Assembly (NCBI RefSeq): GCF_900142195.1
Contig: NZ_FRAB01000029.1
Coordinates: 1 to 64,000, forward strand
Origin: Paraburkholderia terricola
GTDB lineage: Bacteria; Pseudomonadota; Gammaproteobacteria; Burkholderiales; Burkholderiaceae
Direction of reading: 5' to 3'
DNA: 64,000 nt
A model generated the notes under the pieces. It saw only the letters and a list, made by a program, of their open reading frames with translations. It was not told the origin of the DNA and made no database searches. Numbering within the stretch: position 1 is the stretch's first letter; each line of letters opens with the position of its first letter. A program made the translations under genes and the position numbers. Below, in pieces: positions 28,056 to 36,348 of this stretch.

Positions 28056-28898
28056 ATGACCGATTCGAATCCTGACCGCGCCGCGGCGCGAAAACCTTTC
28101 CGCCGCCTTCTGCTGACCGGCGCCGCCGGCAATCTGGGCACGCAGTTGCGCGGCGCGCTCGCGGCATGGGCCGATATCGTGCGCGTGACCGATATCGCGC
28201 CGCTCGGCGACGTGGCGGCGCACGAGGAAGCATCGACCGTCGACCTCGCGAATGAAGCCGCCGTTCATGCACTGCTCGAAGGGGTGGACGCGGTGATCCA
28301 TCTCGGCGGCATTTCCGTCGAGGCGCCGTTCGAAGCTCTGCTCGAGGCGAACATCCGCGGGCTGTACAACCTGTATTCGGCCGCGCAGAAGCAGGGCGTG
28401 AAGCGCATCGTGTATGCGAGCTCGAATCACGCGGTGGGTTTTCATCCAGTGACCTCGGTGGTCGATATCGACGCGCCGTTGCGCCCCGACAGTCTGTATG
28501 GCGTGACCAAATGCTTCGGCGAATCGCTGTCGCGCTACTACTTCGACCGCTTCGGTCTCGAGACGGTGTGTCTGCGGATCGGCTCGTCGTTCGAGCAGCC
28601 GAAGAATCCGCGCATGCTCGTGACGTATCTGAGCTATCGCGACTTCATCGAGCTGGTGCGTTGCTCGCTGTTCACCAACCGGGTGGGACATGCGATCGTC
28701 TACGGCGTGTCGGATAACCGCACCAAGTGGGTGGACAACACGAAAGCGGCGTTTCTCGGTTTTCGTCCGCAAGACAGTTCGGTCGAGTTCGAGCACCTGT
28801 TTCCGGTCACGGCTCCCACTGCTGATTTCGACGATCCGCCCCAGCGTTTTCAGGGCGGCGCGTTCGTGCTTGCCGGTCCGATGGAGCCGAAGCGGTGA
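28056..28898 (+). CDS. udh: Uronate dehydrogenase, copy 2
   Basis: A 280-residue NAD-dependent enzyme of the same family as copy 1 at 14805-15638. The Rossmann motif TGAAGNLGTQLRGALAAW comes after a 15-residue polar leader. HLGGISVEAPF, YASSNHAVGFHP and YGVTKCFGE (catalytic Tyr-Lys) follow. It lies 42 nt after garD and overlaps the lactonase gene by 4 nt. Oxidation of the uronate, opening of the lactone and dehydration are thus encoded together. The two copies are clearly diverged, not a recent duplication. Confidence 0.9.
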   Translation: MTDSNPDRAAARKPFRRLLLTGAAGNLGTQLRGALAAWADIVRVTDIAPLGDVAAHEEASTVDLANEAAVHALLEGVDAVIHLGGISVEAPFEALLEANIRGLYNLYSAAQKQGVKRIVYASSNHAVGFHPVTSVVDIDAPLRPDSLYGVTKCFGESLSRYYFDRFGLETVCLRIGSSFEQPKNPRMLVTYLSYRDFIELVRCSLFTNRVGHAIVYGVSDNRTKWVDNTKAAFLGFRPQDSSVEFEHLFPVTAPTADFDDPPQRFQGGAFVLAGPMEPKR

Positions 28899-29836
28899 GC
28901 ATGACGGCGAACCCGCGCGTGGAACGAGTCGAGGGAGCAGGGCAGGCGCCCGCGCTGGTCGGCGAGAGCCCGGTGTGGCGCGCGGCGGAGCAGGCGCTTT
29001 ACTGGGTGGATATCCCGGCGCGGAAGATCGTGCGGCTGCGGCTCGACTCGGCGGAGCGTTCCGAATGGTTGCTGCCGGAGAAGGTGGCCTGCATTGCGTT
29101 CGATCGTCGCGGCACAGTGCTGGCCGGCTGCGAAACGGGCCTTTTCGCGGTCGCGCTCGCCGAAGCAGCGGCGAGCGATACACCTGGCGGCGAACCGCTA
29201 AAGGCGACGGCACGCAAGCTGGCCGCGCCCGCATTTCCGTTCGATGACATGCGTTTCAACGACGGCCGTTGCGATCGTCAAGGGCGCTTCTGGTCCGGCA
29301 CGATGGTGCAGGACATGGCGGCCGCCAATCCCGCCGGCGCGCTGTATCGGTTCGATGAGCGCGGCGTGTTGTCCGAGCCGGTCGTCGACAGGCTGATCAC
29401 GCAAAATGGCCTCGCCTGGTCGCCGGATGGCGCGACGATGTACCTCTCCGATTCGCATCCTCTGTGCAGGCAGATCTGGGCGTTCGACTACGACGTCGAG
29501 TCAGGCGAGCCGCGCAACCGGCGCGTCTTCGCCGATCTGAACGACCACGCGGGCCGTCCCGACGGCGCCGCGGTGGATGCGGACGGCTGCTACTGGATCT
29601 GCGCGAACGATGCGGGTCTGCTGTTGCGCTTCACGCCGCAAGGCAAGCTCGACCGGCGGATCGCCGTGCCCGCCACCAAGCCGGCCATGTGCGCGTTCGG
29701 TGGGCGCGAACTCGATACGTTGTTCGTCACGTCGATTCGTCCCGCAACGGGCGCGAGCGAACATGACGGACACCTCTTCGCCGTGCGTCCCGGAGTGGCG
29801 GGGTTGCCGGAGCCTGAATACGCTGGCGACCTGTAA
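28895..29836 (+). CDS. Aldarate lactonase (SMP-30/gluconolactonase family)
   Basis: A 313-residue six-bladed beta-propeller of the SMP-30 family. In this context it most likely hydrolyses galactaro- or glucaro-lactone made by uronate dehydrogenase. Metal-site positions are visible: GESPVWRAAEQALYWVDIPA with the Glu ligand, RFNDGRCDRQGRFWSG, ITQNGLAWSPDGATMYLSDS with Asn, and GRPDGAAVDADGCYW with Asp. The GTG at 28895 (overlapping the udh stop as GTGA) has GGAG 8 nt upstream and is preferred to an in-frame ATG two codons later. Confidence 0.88.
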   Translation: MSMTANPRVERVEGAGQAPALVGESPVWRAAEQALYWVDIPARKIVRLRLDSAERSEWLLPEKVACIAFDRRGTVLAGCETGLFAVALAEAAASDTPGGEPLKATARKLAAPAFPFDDMRFNDGRCDRQGRFWSGTMVQDMAAANPAGALYRFDERGVLSEPVVDRLITQNGLAWSPDGATMYLSDSHPLCRQIWAFDYDVESGEPRNRRVFADLNDHAGRPDGAAVDADGCYWICANDAGLLLRFTPQGKLDRRIAVPATKPAMCAFGGRELDTLFVTSIRPATGASEHDGHLFAVRPGVAGLPEPEYAGDL

Positions 29837-29898
29837 GCGGCGCTTGCATCGGTGTTGCGTCGGGAGTCGCCCTGGCGCAACACCTTCACCCATATTCA

Positions 29899-29914
29899 TC
29901 ACTCGTCGTACAAC
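29899..29914 (+). promoter_or_regulatory. Hexuronate-regulon operator, site F
   Basis: TCACTCGTCGTACAAC differs from site A at three positions, all at the left end. The right half CGTCGTACAAC is intact. Confidence 0.55.
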
Positions 29915-30115
29915 ATCGTGGCGTAAAGCCCCGATCGTATCTCTCGACTTCGCTACGAAAAACATAGCGCATCTCATGCGCTGTATTCGCTATCCATTTC
30001 TCCCTGCCAAGCGTACAGGCACGCCTTGAGTGCCTTATCGGTCATTCATGCCGAGCGCGTTCGCTGTGCGGGTAACTACCGTCTGTACAAGTCAAAACTC
30101 GTTTTATAGACTTCG

Positions 30116-30131
30116 TGCGTCGTCGTACAAC
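30116..30131 (+). promoter_or_regulatory. Hexuronate-regulon operator, site G
   Basis: TGCGTCGTCGTACAAC differs from site A at one position. It is followed by GTATAAG, a possible promoter -10 region. Confidence 0.65.
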
Positions 30132-30444
30132 GTATAAGCCCAAACAGATTCCTTTCTTCGAATTTCGAGACAGACAGGGCGGGCAACGTATCTATCTCGT
30201 GCGCGAGCCTTCGCGAATGAGCTGCATGCCGACGCAGTAGAAGTAAAAGAAGTCGAGTTGTCTGACAGGAGTGTTGGGTATCCGTGCCGGGGACGTTGCG
30301 CGGGCCAGCACGGCGAAACGCGCGTCATACCCGCCAGGGCCGAGCGCGTGAGCCGGGAGACGCATCAAAACCATGTCACATCCGGGAGCGGCCTCAACGA
30401 GCGGCCCTCCGCGATTGGATGATCTATTTTCAAGGAATGTCACG

Positions 30445-31446
30445 ATGAACAAGAAGTCTGCCTCTTCTCGCATTTGCCGCCTTTCGCTGCTTGTCGCGGC
30501 CTCCGTGCTGGCATTTAGCACCGTGTCGGCGCAAGCGCGCGTGTTCCGTGTGTCGGACGTGCATGGCGACACCTATCCGACCAACATGGCCGTGAAGTAC
30601 ATGGGTGAGCAGATCAGCAAGGCGACCGGCGGCAAGGATTCCGTGAAGGTCTTCGGCAACAGCGCGCTGGGCTCCGAGAACGACACGATCGACCAGGTGC
30701 GCATCGGCGCGCTCGACATGACTCGCGCCAACGGCGCCGCGTTCAACGAGATCGTTCCCGAATCGATGATTCCGTCGCTGCCGTTCCTGTTCCGCGACAT
30801 CGACCATTTCCGCAAGGTGATGTACGGCCCCGAAGGCCAGAAGATTCTCGACGCCTTCAAGGCGAAGGGCATGATCGCGCTGACGTTCTACGAGAGCGGC
30901 GCGCGTTCCATCTACACGAAGAAGCCGATCCATTCGCCTTCCGACATGAAGGGTCTCAAGGTGCGCGTTCAGCCTTCCGATCTGATGGTCGACGAAATCA
31001 GGGCGATGGGCGGCACGCCGACGCCGATGCCGTTCGCCGAAGTCTATACGGGCTTGAAGACGGGTCTCGTGGATGCCGCGGAAAACAACCTGCCGTCGTA
31101 CGAAGAGACCAAGCACTTCGAAGTCGCGCCGGTGTACTCGGAAACCCAGCATTCGATGACGCCGGAAGTGCTGGTGTTCTCCAAGAAGATCTGGGACACG
31201 CTCACGCCGCAGCAGCAGGAGATCATCAAGAAGGCGGCCGCCGACTCGGTGCCGTACTACCAGAAGCTGTGGACCGCGCGTGAAAACGACGCAAGCAAGG
31301 CCGTCACCAAGAACGGGGCGTCGATCGTCGCATCGTCGCAGATCGATCGCGCGGCTTTCGTCAAGGTGATGCAGCCGGTGTGGGCGAAGTACGAAAAAAC
31401 CCCGCAAATGAAGCAACTGGTCGACGAGATCCAGGCAATCAAATAA
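30445..31446 (+). CDS. TRAP transporter solute-binding protein (DctP family)
   Basis: A 333-residue periplasmic binding protein. A 33-residue signal peptide ending TVSAQA precedes the mature part. The family ligand block is KVRVQPSDLMVDEIRAMGGT with the carboxylate-binding Arg, then PMPFAEVYTGLKTGLVDAAE. The start at 30445 is set by AAGGA 9 nt upstream and by the signal peptide. With DctQ and DctM it forms a tripartite importer. Two hexuronate-regulon sites upstream suggest a uronate or aldarate ligand, as known for related TRAP proteins, but the ligand is inferred. Confidence 0.9.
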   Translation: MNKKSASSRICRLSLLVAASVLAFSTVSAQARVFRVSDVHGDTYPTNMAVKYMGEQISKATGGKDSVKVFGNSALGSENDTIDQVRIGALDMTRANGAAFNEIVPESMIPSLPFLFRDIDHFRKVMYGPEGQKILDAFKAKGMIALTFYESGARSIYTKKPIHSPSDMKGLKVRVQPSDLMVDEIRAMGGTPTPMPFAEVYTGLKTGLVDAAENNLPSYEETKHFEVAPVYSETQHSMTPEVLVFSKKIWDTLTPQQQEIIKKAAADSVPYYQKLWTARENDASKAVTKNGASIVASSQIDRAAFVKVMQPVWAKYEKTPQMKQLVDEIQAIK

Positions 31447-31474
31447 GGCTCGTATAGCGGATACGCCATAGCGG

Positions 31475-31502
31475 AGAAAAGCCCGATAAACAAGGGCTTT
31501 TC
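31475..31502 (+). terminator. Intra-operon terminator/attenuator after the TRAP binding-protein gene
   Basis: GAAAAGCCC (31475-31483) pairs with GGGCTTTTC (31494-31502), followed by TTCG. Partial termination here would give more binding protein than membrane subunits, the usual ratio in TRAP operons. Confidence 0.75.
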
Positions 31503-31585
31503 TTCGTGCGATCCGCTGAACCGGCGACGTCCAGCGGGATGACTGGATATTAAAGACGGATGCGTCGTATGCAAGGATGGGGTCA

Positions 31586-32065
31586 ATGAAATTCATGAAG
31601 CGACCAAATGATTTTCTATTCCGCGTGCTGGTGATCGTGGCGTCGGTGAGTCTCGCCGTGCTGAGCCTGCTCGTGATCTACGGCGTCGTGATGCGCTACG
31701 TATTCAGCGACGCGCCCGATTTCGTCGAACCGATCGCGCTCTTGCTGGTGATCGTGATCGCGATGTTCGGCGCCGCGCTCAAGGTCCGTGAGAGCGGCCA
31801 TATCGGACTCGACTCGCTCGTGAAGAGCCTGTCGCCCAAGGGTCAGGTTGTTGCGGAGGCGTTCCAGCATCTGTGCCTGATCGCGTTGGCCGTGGCCATT
31901 TTCTTCGGCAGCCTGCAGATGGCGGAGACCACGATGGAAGACCGGATTCCGATTCTGGGCCTGCCCGAAGCGCTGCGCTACGTCATTCCGGTCATCGCCA
32001 GCGTCTGCATCGCGCTGTTCTCGTTCGAGCATCTGCTGGCGCTTTTCGCCAGAAAAAACAAATAG
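31586..32065 (+). CDS. TRAP transporter small permease (DctQ family)
   Basis: A 159-residue membrane protein with four hydrophobic segments (FRVLVIVASVSLAVLSLLVI; EPIALLLVIVIAMFGAALKV; LCLIALAVAIFFGSLQMAE; YVIPVIASVCIALFSFEHLL). The layout is that of DctQ subunits, which bridge the binding protein and large permease. The start at 31586 has AAGGA 8 nt upstream; an ATG three codons earlier overlaps that site. The large permease gene begins 7 nt after its stop. Confidence 0.9.
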   Translation: MKFMKRPNDFLFRVLVIVASVSLAVLSLLVIYGVVMRYVFSDAPDFVEPIALLLVIVIAMFGAALKVRESGHIGLDSLVKSLSPKGQVVAEAFQHLCLIALAVAIFFGSLQMAETTMEDRIPILGLPEALRYVIPVIASVCIALFSFEHLLALFARKNK

Positions 32066-32072
32066 AACAATC

Positions 32073-33425
32073 ATGGAACTTGCCCTTCTCTCCATTAGTT
32101 TTCTCGTCTTCCTCGTTCTCGGGGTGCCTGTTTCGTTCGCGTTGGGGCTCTCGTGCGTCCTGACCTATCTGTATGAGGGCTTGCCCGCGGCCACCGCGAT
32201 GCAGTCGATGGTGTCGGGAATGAACGCGTTTTCATTCCTCGCGGTGCCGTTCTTCATTTTCTCCGGCGAACTGATGCTGCACGGCGGCATCGCCGACCGC
32301 ATCCTGCGTTTCGCGCAGGCCACGGTGGGGCATTTCCGCGGCGGGCTCGGCATGGCCAACGTGGTCGCGTGCACGCTGTTCGGCGGCGTGTCCGGTTCGC
32401 CCACGGCGGATACGTCCGCGATGGGCGGCGTGGTCATTCCGTTGATGAAGCGCGAAGGCTACAGCGCGGCGTACGCGGTCAACGTCACGACCCATTCGTC
32501 GCTGGCGGGCGCGTTGATGCCGACCTCGACGAACATGATCATCTACGCGTTCGCGGCGCAGGGCATCACGGGGACGCTGAACGGGCATCAGATGAGCGGC
32601 GTCTCGATCGGCGACCTGCTGTTCTCCGGTCTGCTGCCGGTTCTGTGGGTGATGGGTTTCGTGCTGATCGCCGCCTACTGGCAAGCGGTCAAGCACGGCT
32701 ATCCGCGCCGTCCCGACGGCTCGACCGGCGTGCAGCGCTTTCCCGGCTGGTTCGCGGTATGCCGCACGTTCCTCGGCGCATTGCCGGGCTTGATGGTGAT
32801 CGCGATCATTCTGGTCTGCGTGGCCAAGGGCATTGCGACGGCGACCGAAGCGGCGGCCATCGCGGTGGCCTATTCGCTGGTGCTGACCATCGTCGTGTAT
32901 CGCACCATGACGCTGAAGAAGCTCTCGTTCGCGCTCGCCAAGGCCGCCAAGACGACCGGCGTGGTGCTGCTGCTGATCGGCGTGTCGAACATGCTGCGTT
33001 TCCAGATGGCCTATCTGGAGATTCCCGACGCGATCGAACACATGCTCAACGGTGCGACGAGCATCCCCTGGTTGATGCTGCTGTACATCAACCTGATTCA
33101 GATTTTCCTCGGCACGTTCGTCGACATGGCGGCGCACATCCTGATCACCACGCCGCTGTTCCTGCCGATGGCGATGCACAGCGGCGTGGGTCCGGTGCAG
33201 TTCGGCATCATGATCCTGCTGAACTGCGCGTTGGGCCTCGTGCACCCGCCGATCGGGTCGGTGCAATTCATCGGCTGCGCGATTGGCAATGTGTCGATCG
33301 GGGAAACTACCAAGGTGGCGTGGCCTTATTACCTGGCTATCTTCTCCGCGATCAACATCGTCACGTACGTACCGATGTTCTCGACCTGGTTGCCGAGTGT
33401 GATCAATGGGCATCCGGTGTTTTGA
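32073..33425 (+). CDS. TRAP transporter large permease (DctM family)
   Basis: A 450-residue membrane protein of about 12 segments, the sodium-coupled transport subunit. Typical blocks are MNAFSFLAVPFFIFSGELM, GGLGMANVVACTLFGGVSGS, TADTSAMGGVVIPLMKREGY and GLVHPPIGSVQFIGCAIG. The first hydrophobic segment begins immediately after the ATG. It is followed 88 nt later by a porin gene that is probably part of the same uptake unit. Confidence 0.93.
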   Translation: MELALLSISFLVFLVLGVPVSFALGLSCVLTYLYEGLPAATAMQSMVSGMNAFSFLAVPFFIFSGELMLHGGIADRILRFAQATVGHFRGGLGMANVVACTLFGGVSGSPTADTSAMGGVVIPLMKREGYSAAYAVNVTTHSSLAGALMPTSTNMIIYAFAAQGITGTLNGHQMSGVSIGDLLFSGLLPVLWVMGFVLIAAYWQAVKHGYPRRPDGSTGVQRFPGWFAVCRTFLGALPGLMVIAIILVCVAKGIATATEAAAIAVAYSLVLTIVVYRTMTLKKLSFALAKAAKTTGVVLLLIGVSNMLRFQMAYLEIPDAIEHMLNGATSIPWLMLLYINLIQIFLGTFVDMAAHILITTPLFLPMAMHSGVGPVQFGIMILLNCALGLVHPPIGSVQFIGCAIGNVSIGETTKVAWPYYLAIFSAINIVTYVPMFSTWLPSVINGHPVF

Positions 33426-33513
33426 GCTGAATTCCCGAATTTGTCGATTGCGAAGCCGGCGCGCCGCACAGGCGACGCCGGACATACAGAATAATTTTTT
33501 AAGAGGAGCAGAA

Positions 33514-34713
33514 ATGAAAAAGGTACTAGCAACCTCGGCCCTTGGGTTGGTCGCCCTCGGCGCGCACGCTCAGAGCAGCGTGACGCTGTACGGGATCGTC
33601 GACGCGGGGATCGGCTATCAGAGCAGCCAGACGTCGCTCGGTTCGACCTCGGGCGGCCGCTCGGTCGTGAAGATGGTCAACGGGGTGTGGGCGGGCAGCC
33701 GCTTCGGCCTGAAGGGCGGTGAGGACCTGGGCGGCGGCACGAAGGCCATTTTCCAGTTGGAACAGGGCTTTAACAGCGCAACCGGCGCGCAGGGCGTCTC
33801 GGGCCTGGCATTCAACCGCCAGGCTTGGGTCGGCGTGACCAATACCACCTACGGTACGCTGACGGCCGGCCGCCAGTACACGGCCTATTACACGCTGCTC
33901 TCGCCGTATAGCCCGACCACGTGGCTGACCGGCGCCTACGGCGCGCACCCGGGCGACATCGATTCGCTCGATACGGTGTATCGCACGAATAACTCGCTGG
34001 TGTACACGTCGCCGAAGTTCTACGGCTTCACGGCAAGCGGTTCGTATTCGTTCGGCGGCGTGCCGGGCAGCCTGAACGCGGGTTCGACCTGGAGCGCGGC
34101 ATTGCAGTACCTGAACGGTCCGTTCGGTATCGCAGCCGGCTTCCAGCGCATCAACAACTCGACGCCTGGCGGCGGCGCGTGGGGCGCGGACTCCGCCACG
34201 TCGAACAACGGCGCGCAAACGGGCGTGTCGGCGATCAACAACGGCTATCGGACCGCGCAGGCGCAGCAGCGCGTTGCCGTGACGGGTGGCTACGCGTTCA
34301 ACTCGCAGTGGGACGTGTCGTTCTCGTACTCGAACGTGCAATACATTCCGGGCGTGGGCTCGGCGTTCCGTCATCAGGCGACGTTCAACACGGCCGGCGC
34401 CGTGGTGCACTTCAAGCCGCTGACGGCACTCGACCTGGCCGCTGGCTATAGCTACACGCGCGCAACCGAGTCGAACGGCATTTCGAGCGCGGCTCGTTAT
34501 CAGCAGTTCAACCTCTCGCAGTACTACAGCCTGTCCAAGCGTACCGGCCTGTATGCGCTGGAAGCCTATCAGCGTGCGAGCGGCCAGACGATTGGAAACA
34601 ACGGCACGAGCATCATCAACGCAACGGCCAGTATCGGCGACGGCCAGAACAGTGCGCCTTCGTCGTCGCGCAGCCAGTTTGCTGCCGGCGTGGGCATCAT
34701 TCACCGCTTCTGA
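33514..34713 (+). CDS. Outer-membrane porin (OmpC-type, Burkholderiales)
   Basis: A 399-residue general porin: signal peptide MKKVLATSALGLVALGAHAQ, then SSVTLYGIVDAGIGY, typical of Burkholderiales trimeric porins. SRFGLKGGEDLGGGTKAIFQ and a C-terminal Phe (GIIHRF) needed for outer-membrane insertion are present. The start is set by AGAGGAGCAGAA upstream and the signal peptide. Downstream of the TRAP genes, it may carry uronates or oligogalacturonides across the outer membrane; this is inferred from position only. Confidence 0.93.
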   Translation: MKKVLATSALGLVALGAHAQSSVTLYGIVDAGIGYQSSQTSLGSTSGGRSVVKMVNGVWAGSRFGLKGGEDLGGGTKAIFQLEQGFNSATGAQGVSGLAFNRQAWVGVTNTTYGTLTAGRQYTAYYTLLSPYSPTTWLTGAYGAHPGDIDSLDTVYRTNNSLVYTSPKFYGFTASGSYSFGGVPGSLNAGSTWSAALQYLNGPFGIAAGFQRINNSTPGGGAWGADSATSNNGAQTGVSAINNGYRTAQAQQRVAVTGGYAFNSQWDVSFSYSNVQYIPGVGSAFRHQATFNTAGAVVHFKPLTALDLAAGYSYTRATESNGISSAARYQQFNLSQYYSLSKRTGLYALEAYQRASGQTIGNNGTSIINATASIGDGQNSAPSSSRSQFAAGVGIIHRF

Positions 34714-34752
34714 TCGGGCTCGTATGGCGGCGGTGTGTTGTTATGCCGCCAC

Positions 34753-34778
34753 AGCGACGCGTTTAAATACGCGTCGCT
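34753..34778. terminator. Hairpin after the porin gene
   Basis: AGCGACGCGT, TTAAAT loop, ACGCGTCGCT: a perfect 10-bp stem 40 bp past the porin stop, without a T-run. Confidence 0.55.
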
Positions 34779-34790
34779 GACCCTCCTCCG

Positions 34791-34813
34791 GCTGCGCGCG
34801 CAACGCGCGCAGC
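34791..34813. repeat. Second hairpin after the porin gene
   Basis: GCTGCGCGCG, CAA loop, CGCGCGCAGC: a perfect 10-bp stem, 13 bp after the first hairpin. The pair may act together to end transcription or protect the 3' end. Confidence 0.5.
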
Positions 34814-35008
34814 ATCTTCGGCGACGCGCGCTTTGCGGTAACGCGCGTGGCGGCCCGACCAGCGCATTCAGTCATACAAACGTCACCATCGGCAGATCGC
34901 GGGACTTCGCATCGGCAGCCGTTTCCAGTGGCAAATTCTCCCGCGCTCAGCGCCGTTATCTGTCGATAACGTGAAAACCGCGCACCGCGCCGCGATGTAC
35001 TCGAACGT

Positions 35009-35200
35009 TCAAGCGTCCGCGTCGGACCACAAGCGCCCACCCGTTGCCCAGTTTTCGCGTTTGACGTCGGTGAGAATGATGTCGACCGAATTCGGTTCGA
35101 CGCCGAGCGATTCGCAGGTCGCCTTGGTGATGGCTTCGACGAACTGGCGTTTCTGCTCCAGCGAGCGGCCTTCGAACAGTTCGATATGAAACGTGGGCAT
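35009..35200 (-). CDS. 4-oxalocrotonate tautomerase-family enzyme
   Basis: A 63-residue protein. Pro2 (MPTFHIELFEGRSLEQKRQF) becomes the N-terminal catalytic proline after Met removal. Length and fold (beta strand, long helix, GVEPNSVDIILTDVKRENW) are standard for the family. It is 55 nt downstream of the class II aldolase gene on the same strand and probably in one operon. The keto-enol substrate is unknown. Confidence 0.85.
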   Translation of the reverse strand: MPTFHIELFEGRSLEQKRQFVEAITKATCESLGVEPNSVDIILTDVKRENWATGGRLWSDADA

Positions 35201-35255
35201 TGCGTGACTCCGTTTGATTAATGGATTGAGCCGAAGGTCGGCGTGCAGAGCGGCT

Positions 35256-36032
35256 TCAATCGCGATAGCCGCGATCGATCCGGTCGAGCTTGCGCAGCAA
35301 GGCGGGCCATTCGAGCGCGCCCTCGATCGCGTCGCCGTCGTACAGTTGTTCGGCCGTGCGTGCGGCGATCGCATCGCCCGGCACCACCAGTTCCGCGCCG
35401 CACGCTTGCGCCTGCAACTGGATTTCGCAGGCCTTGATCAGCGTCGCCATCAGCACATAGGCCTCGGCGACGGTGCGGCCGACCGTGAGTGTGCCGTGAT
35501 TGCGCAACAGCATGGCCGGCTTGTCGGCGAGATGCGCGACGAGACGTTGGCCCTCGGCCCGGGTGAACGCGAGACCCTCGTAGTCGTGATAGGCGAGGCA
35601 GCCGTAAAAGCGTAAAGCGTGTTGCGACGCGGGCAGCAGACCCGCCGGCTGAATCGAAACCGCGACACCCGCCGTATTGTGCAAATGCATCACGCAGAAG
35701 GCGTCGGCGCGCGCGGCGTGCACGGCCGCGTGCAGCGCGAAACCGGTTGCGTTGACCGCGTGCGCGCTTTCACCGACAAGCTTGCCTTCGATGTCGATCT
35801 TCACGAGATTGGATGCGCGCACTTCGTCGAACGCGAGGCCGAACGGATTGATCAGAAAGTGGCCGGGTTCGCCGGGGACGCTCGCCGAGATATGCGTGTA
35901 GATCAGATCGTCCCAGCCGTTGAGCGCCGCGAGGCGATAAGCGGCCGCGAGGTCGACGCGGGTCTGCTGTTCCGCGTCGGACAGCGGCCCCGTTTCGGCG
36001 ACGCGTCCGGTGGGCGTGTGAGTGAACGACAT
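35256..36032 (-). CDS. Class II aldolase/adducin-family protein
   Basis: A 258-residue zinc-dependent aldolase or decarboxylase-fold protein. Metal-site blocks are THISASVPG, VMHLHNTAGVAV (paired His) and LLRNHGTLTVG (third His). The start at 36032 gives the usual length; a longer frame adds 29 non-conserved residues. Neighbouring tautomerase suggests a role in catabolism of a keto-acid or aromatic intermediate, but sequence alone does not identify the substrate. Confidence 0.88.
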   Translation of the reverse strand: MSFTHTPTGRVAETGPLSDAEQQTRVDLAAAYRLAALNGWDDLIYTHISASVPGEPGHFLINPFGLAFDEVRASNLVKIDIEGKLVGESAHAVNATGFALHAAVHAARADAFCVMHLHNTAGVAVSIQPAGLLPASQHALRFYGCLAYHDYEGLAFTRAEGQRLVAHLADKPAMLLRNHGTLTVGRTVAEAYVLMATLIKACEIQLQAQACGAELVVPGDAIAARTAEQLYDGDAIEGALEWPALLRKLDRIDRGYRD

Positions 36033-36348
36033 GTTCGTCTCCAGGGATGGCTTGATGAGCGCTGACCGCACGAACCGAGTCGCGGCCGAGGCGCATGACG
36101 CTAATTCGCGTACCGGCAAAGATTGGCGGCGTTGGCGGTTGCCGCACCTTCAGCCGCTTCGGACCCGAGCGCAACGATCACGCCGCCAAGGGCACATGCC
36201 ATGCCGCAATCGGCCAGTGCGTTCGTTGAATCCTAGCAGGCCCGCCGGCACTCGCATATGAAGAGCGATACCGGTGGACCACAAGCTTTCGCGCTACGAT
36301 AAGAGCCCGGCGCGCACACGCTGCGCCGCTTCACGAGGAGACAGGGTA
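36033..36348. other. Divergent intergenic region
   Basis: These 316 bp separate the aldolase (leftward) and glycolipid-binding-fold (rightward) genes. They must hold both promoters, but I see no distinctive site or small gene. Confidence 0.4.

Larger units (their letters stand above)
29837..30444. other. Intergenic before the TRAP operon
   Basis: No gene is supported in these 608 bp. Two regulon operators (sites F and G) lie 530 and 313 bp before the TRAP binding-protein start, so the promoter may be far upstream and the leader long. The segment is less GC-rich than its surroundings at 29890-30140. Confidence 0.6.

Noticed and set aside
27168..29234. 688-codon minus-strand frame opposite garD/udh/lactonase
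   Set aside because: Shadow of strong plus-strand genes; composition is that of a reverse-complement GC-rich frame.
30192..30572. Minus-strand frame (126 codons) opposite the TRAP leader
   Set aside because: Runs into the signal-peptide region of the TRAP binding protein and has no recognisable domain.
31561..31576. Possible eighth regulon site (GCGTCGTATGCAA)
   Set aside because: Shares only the left half of the consensus; the right half does not fit.
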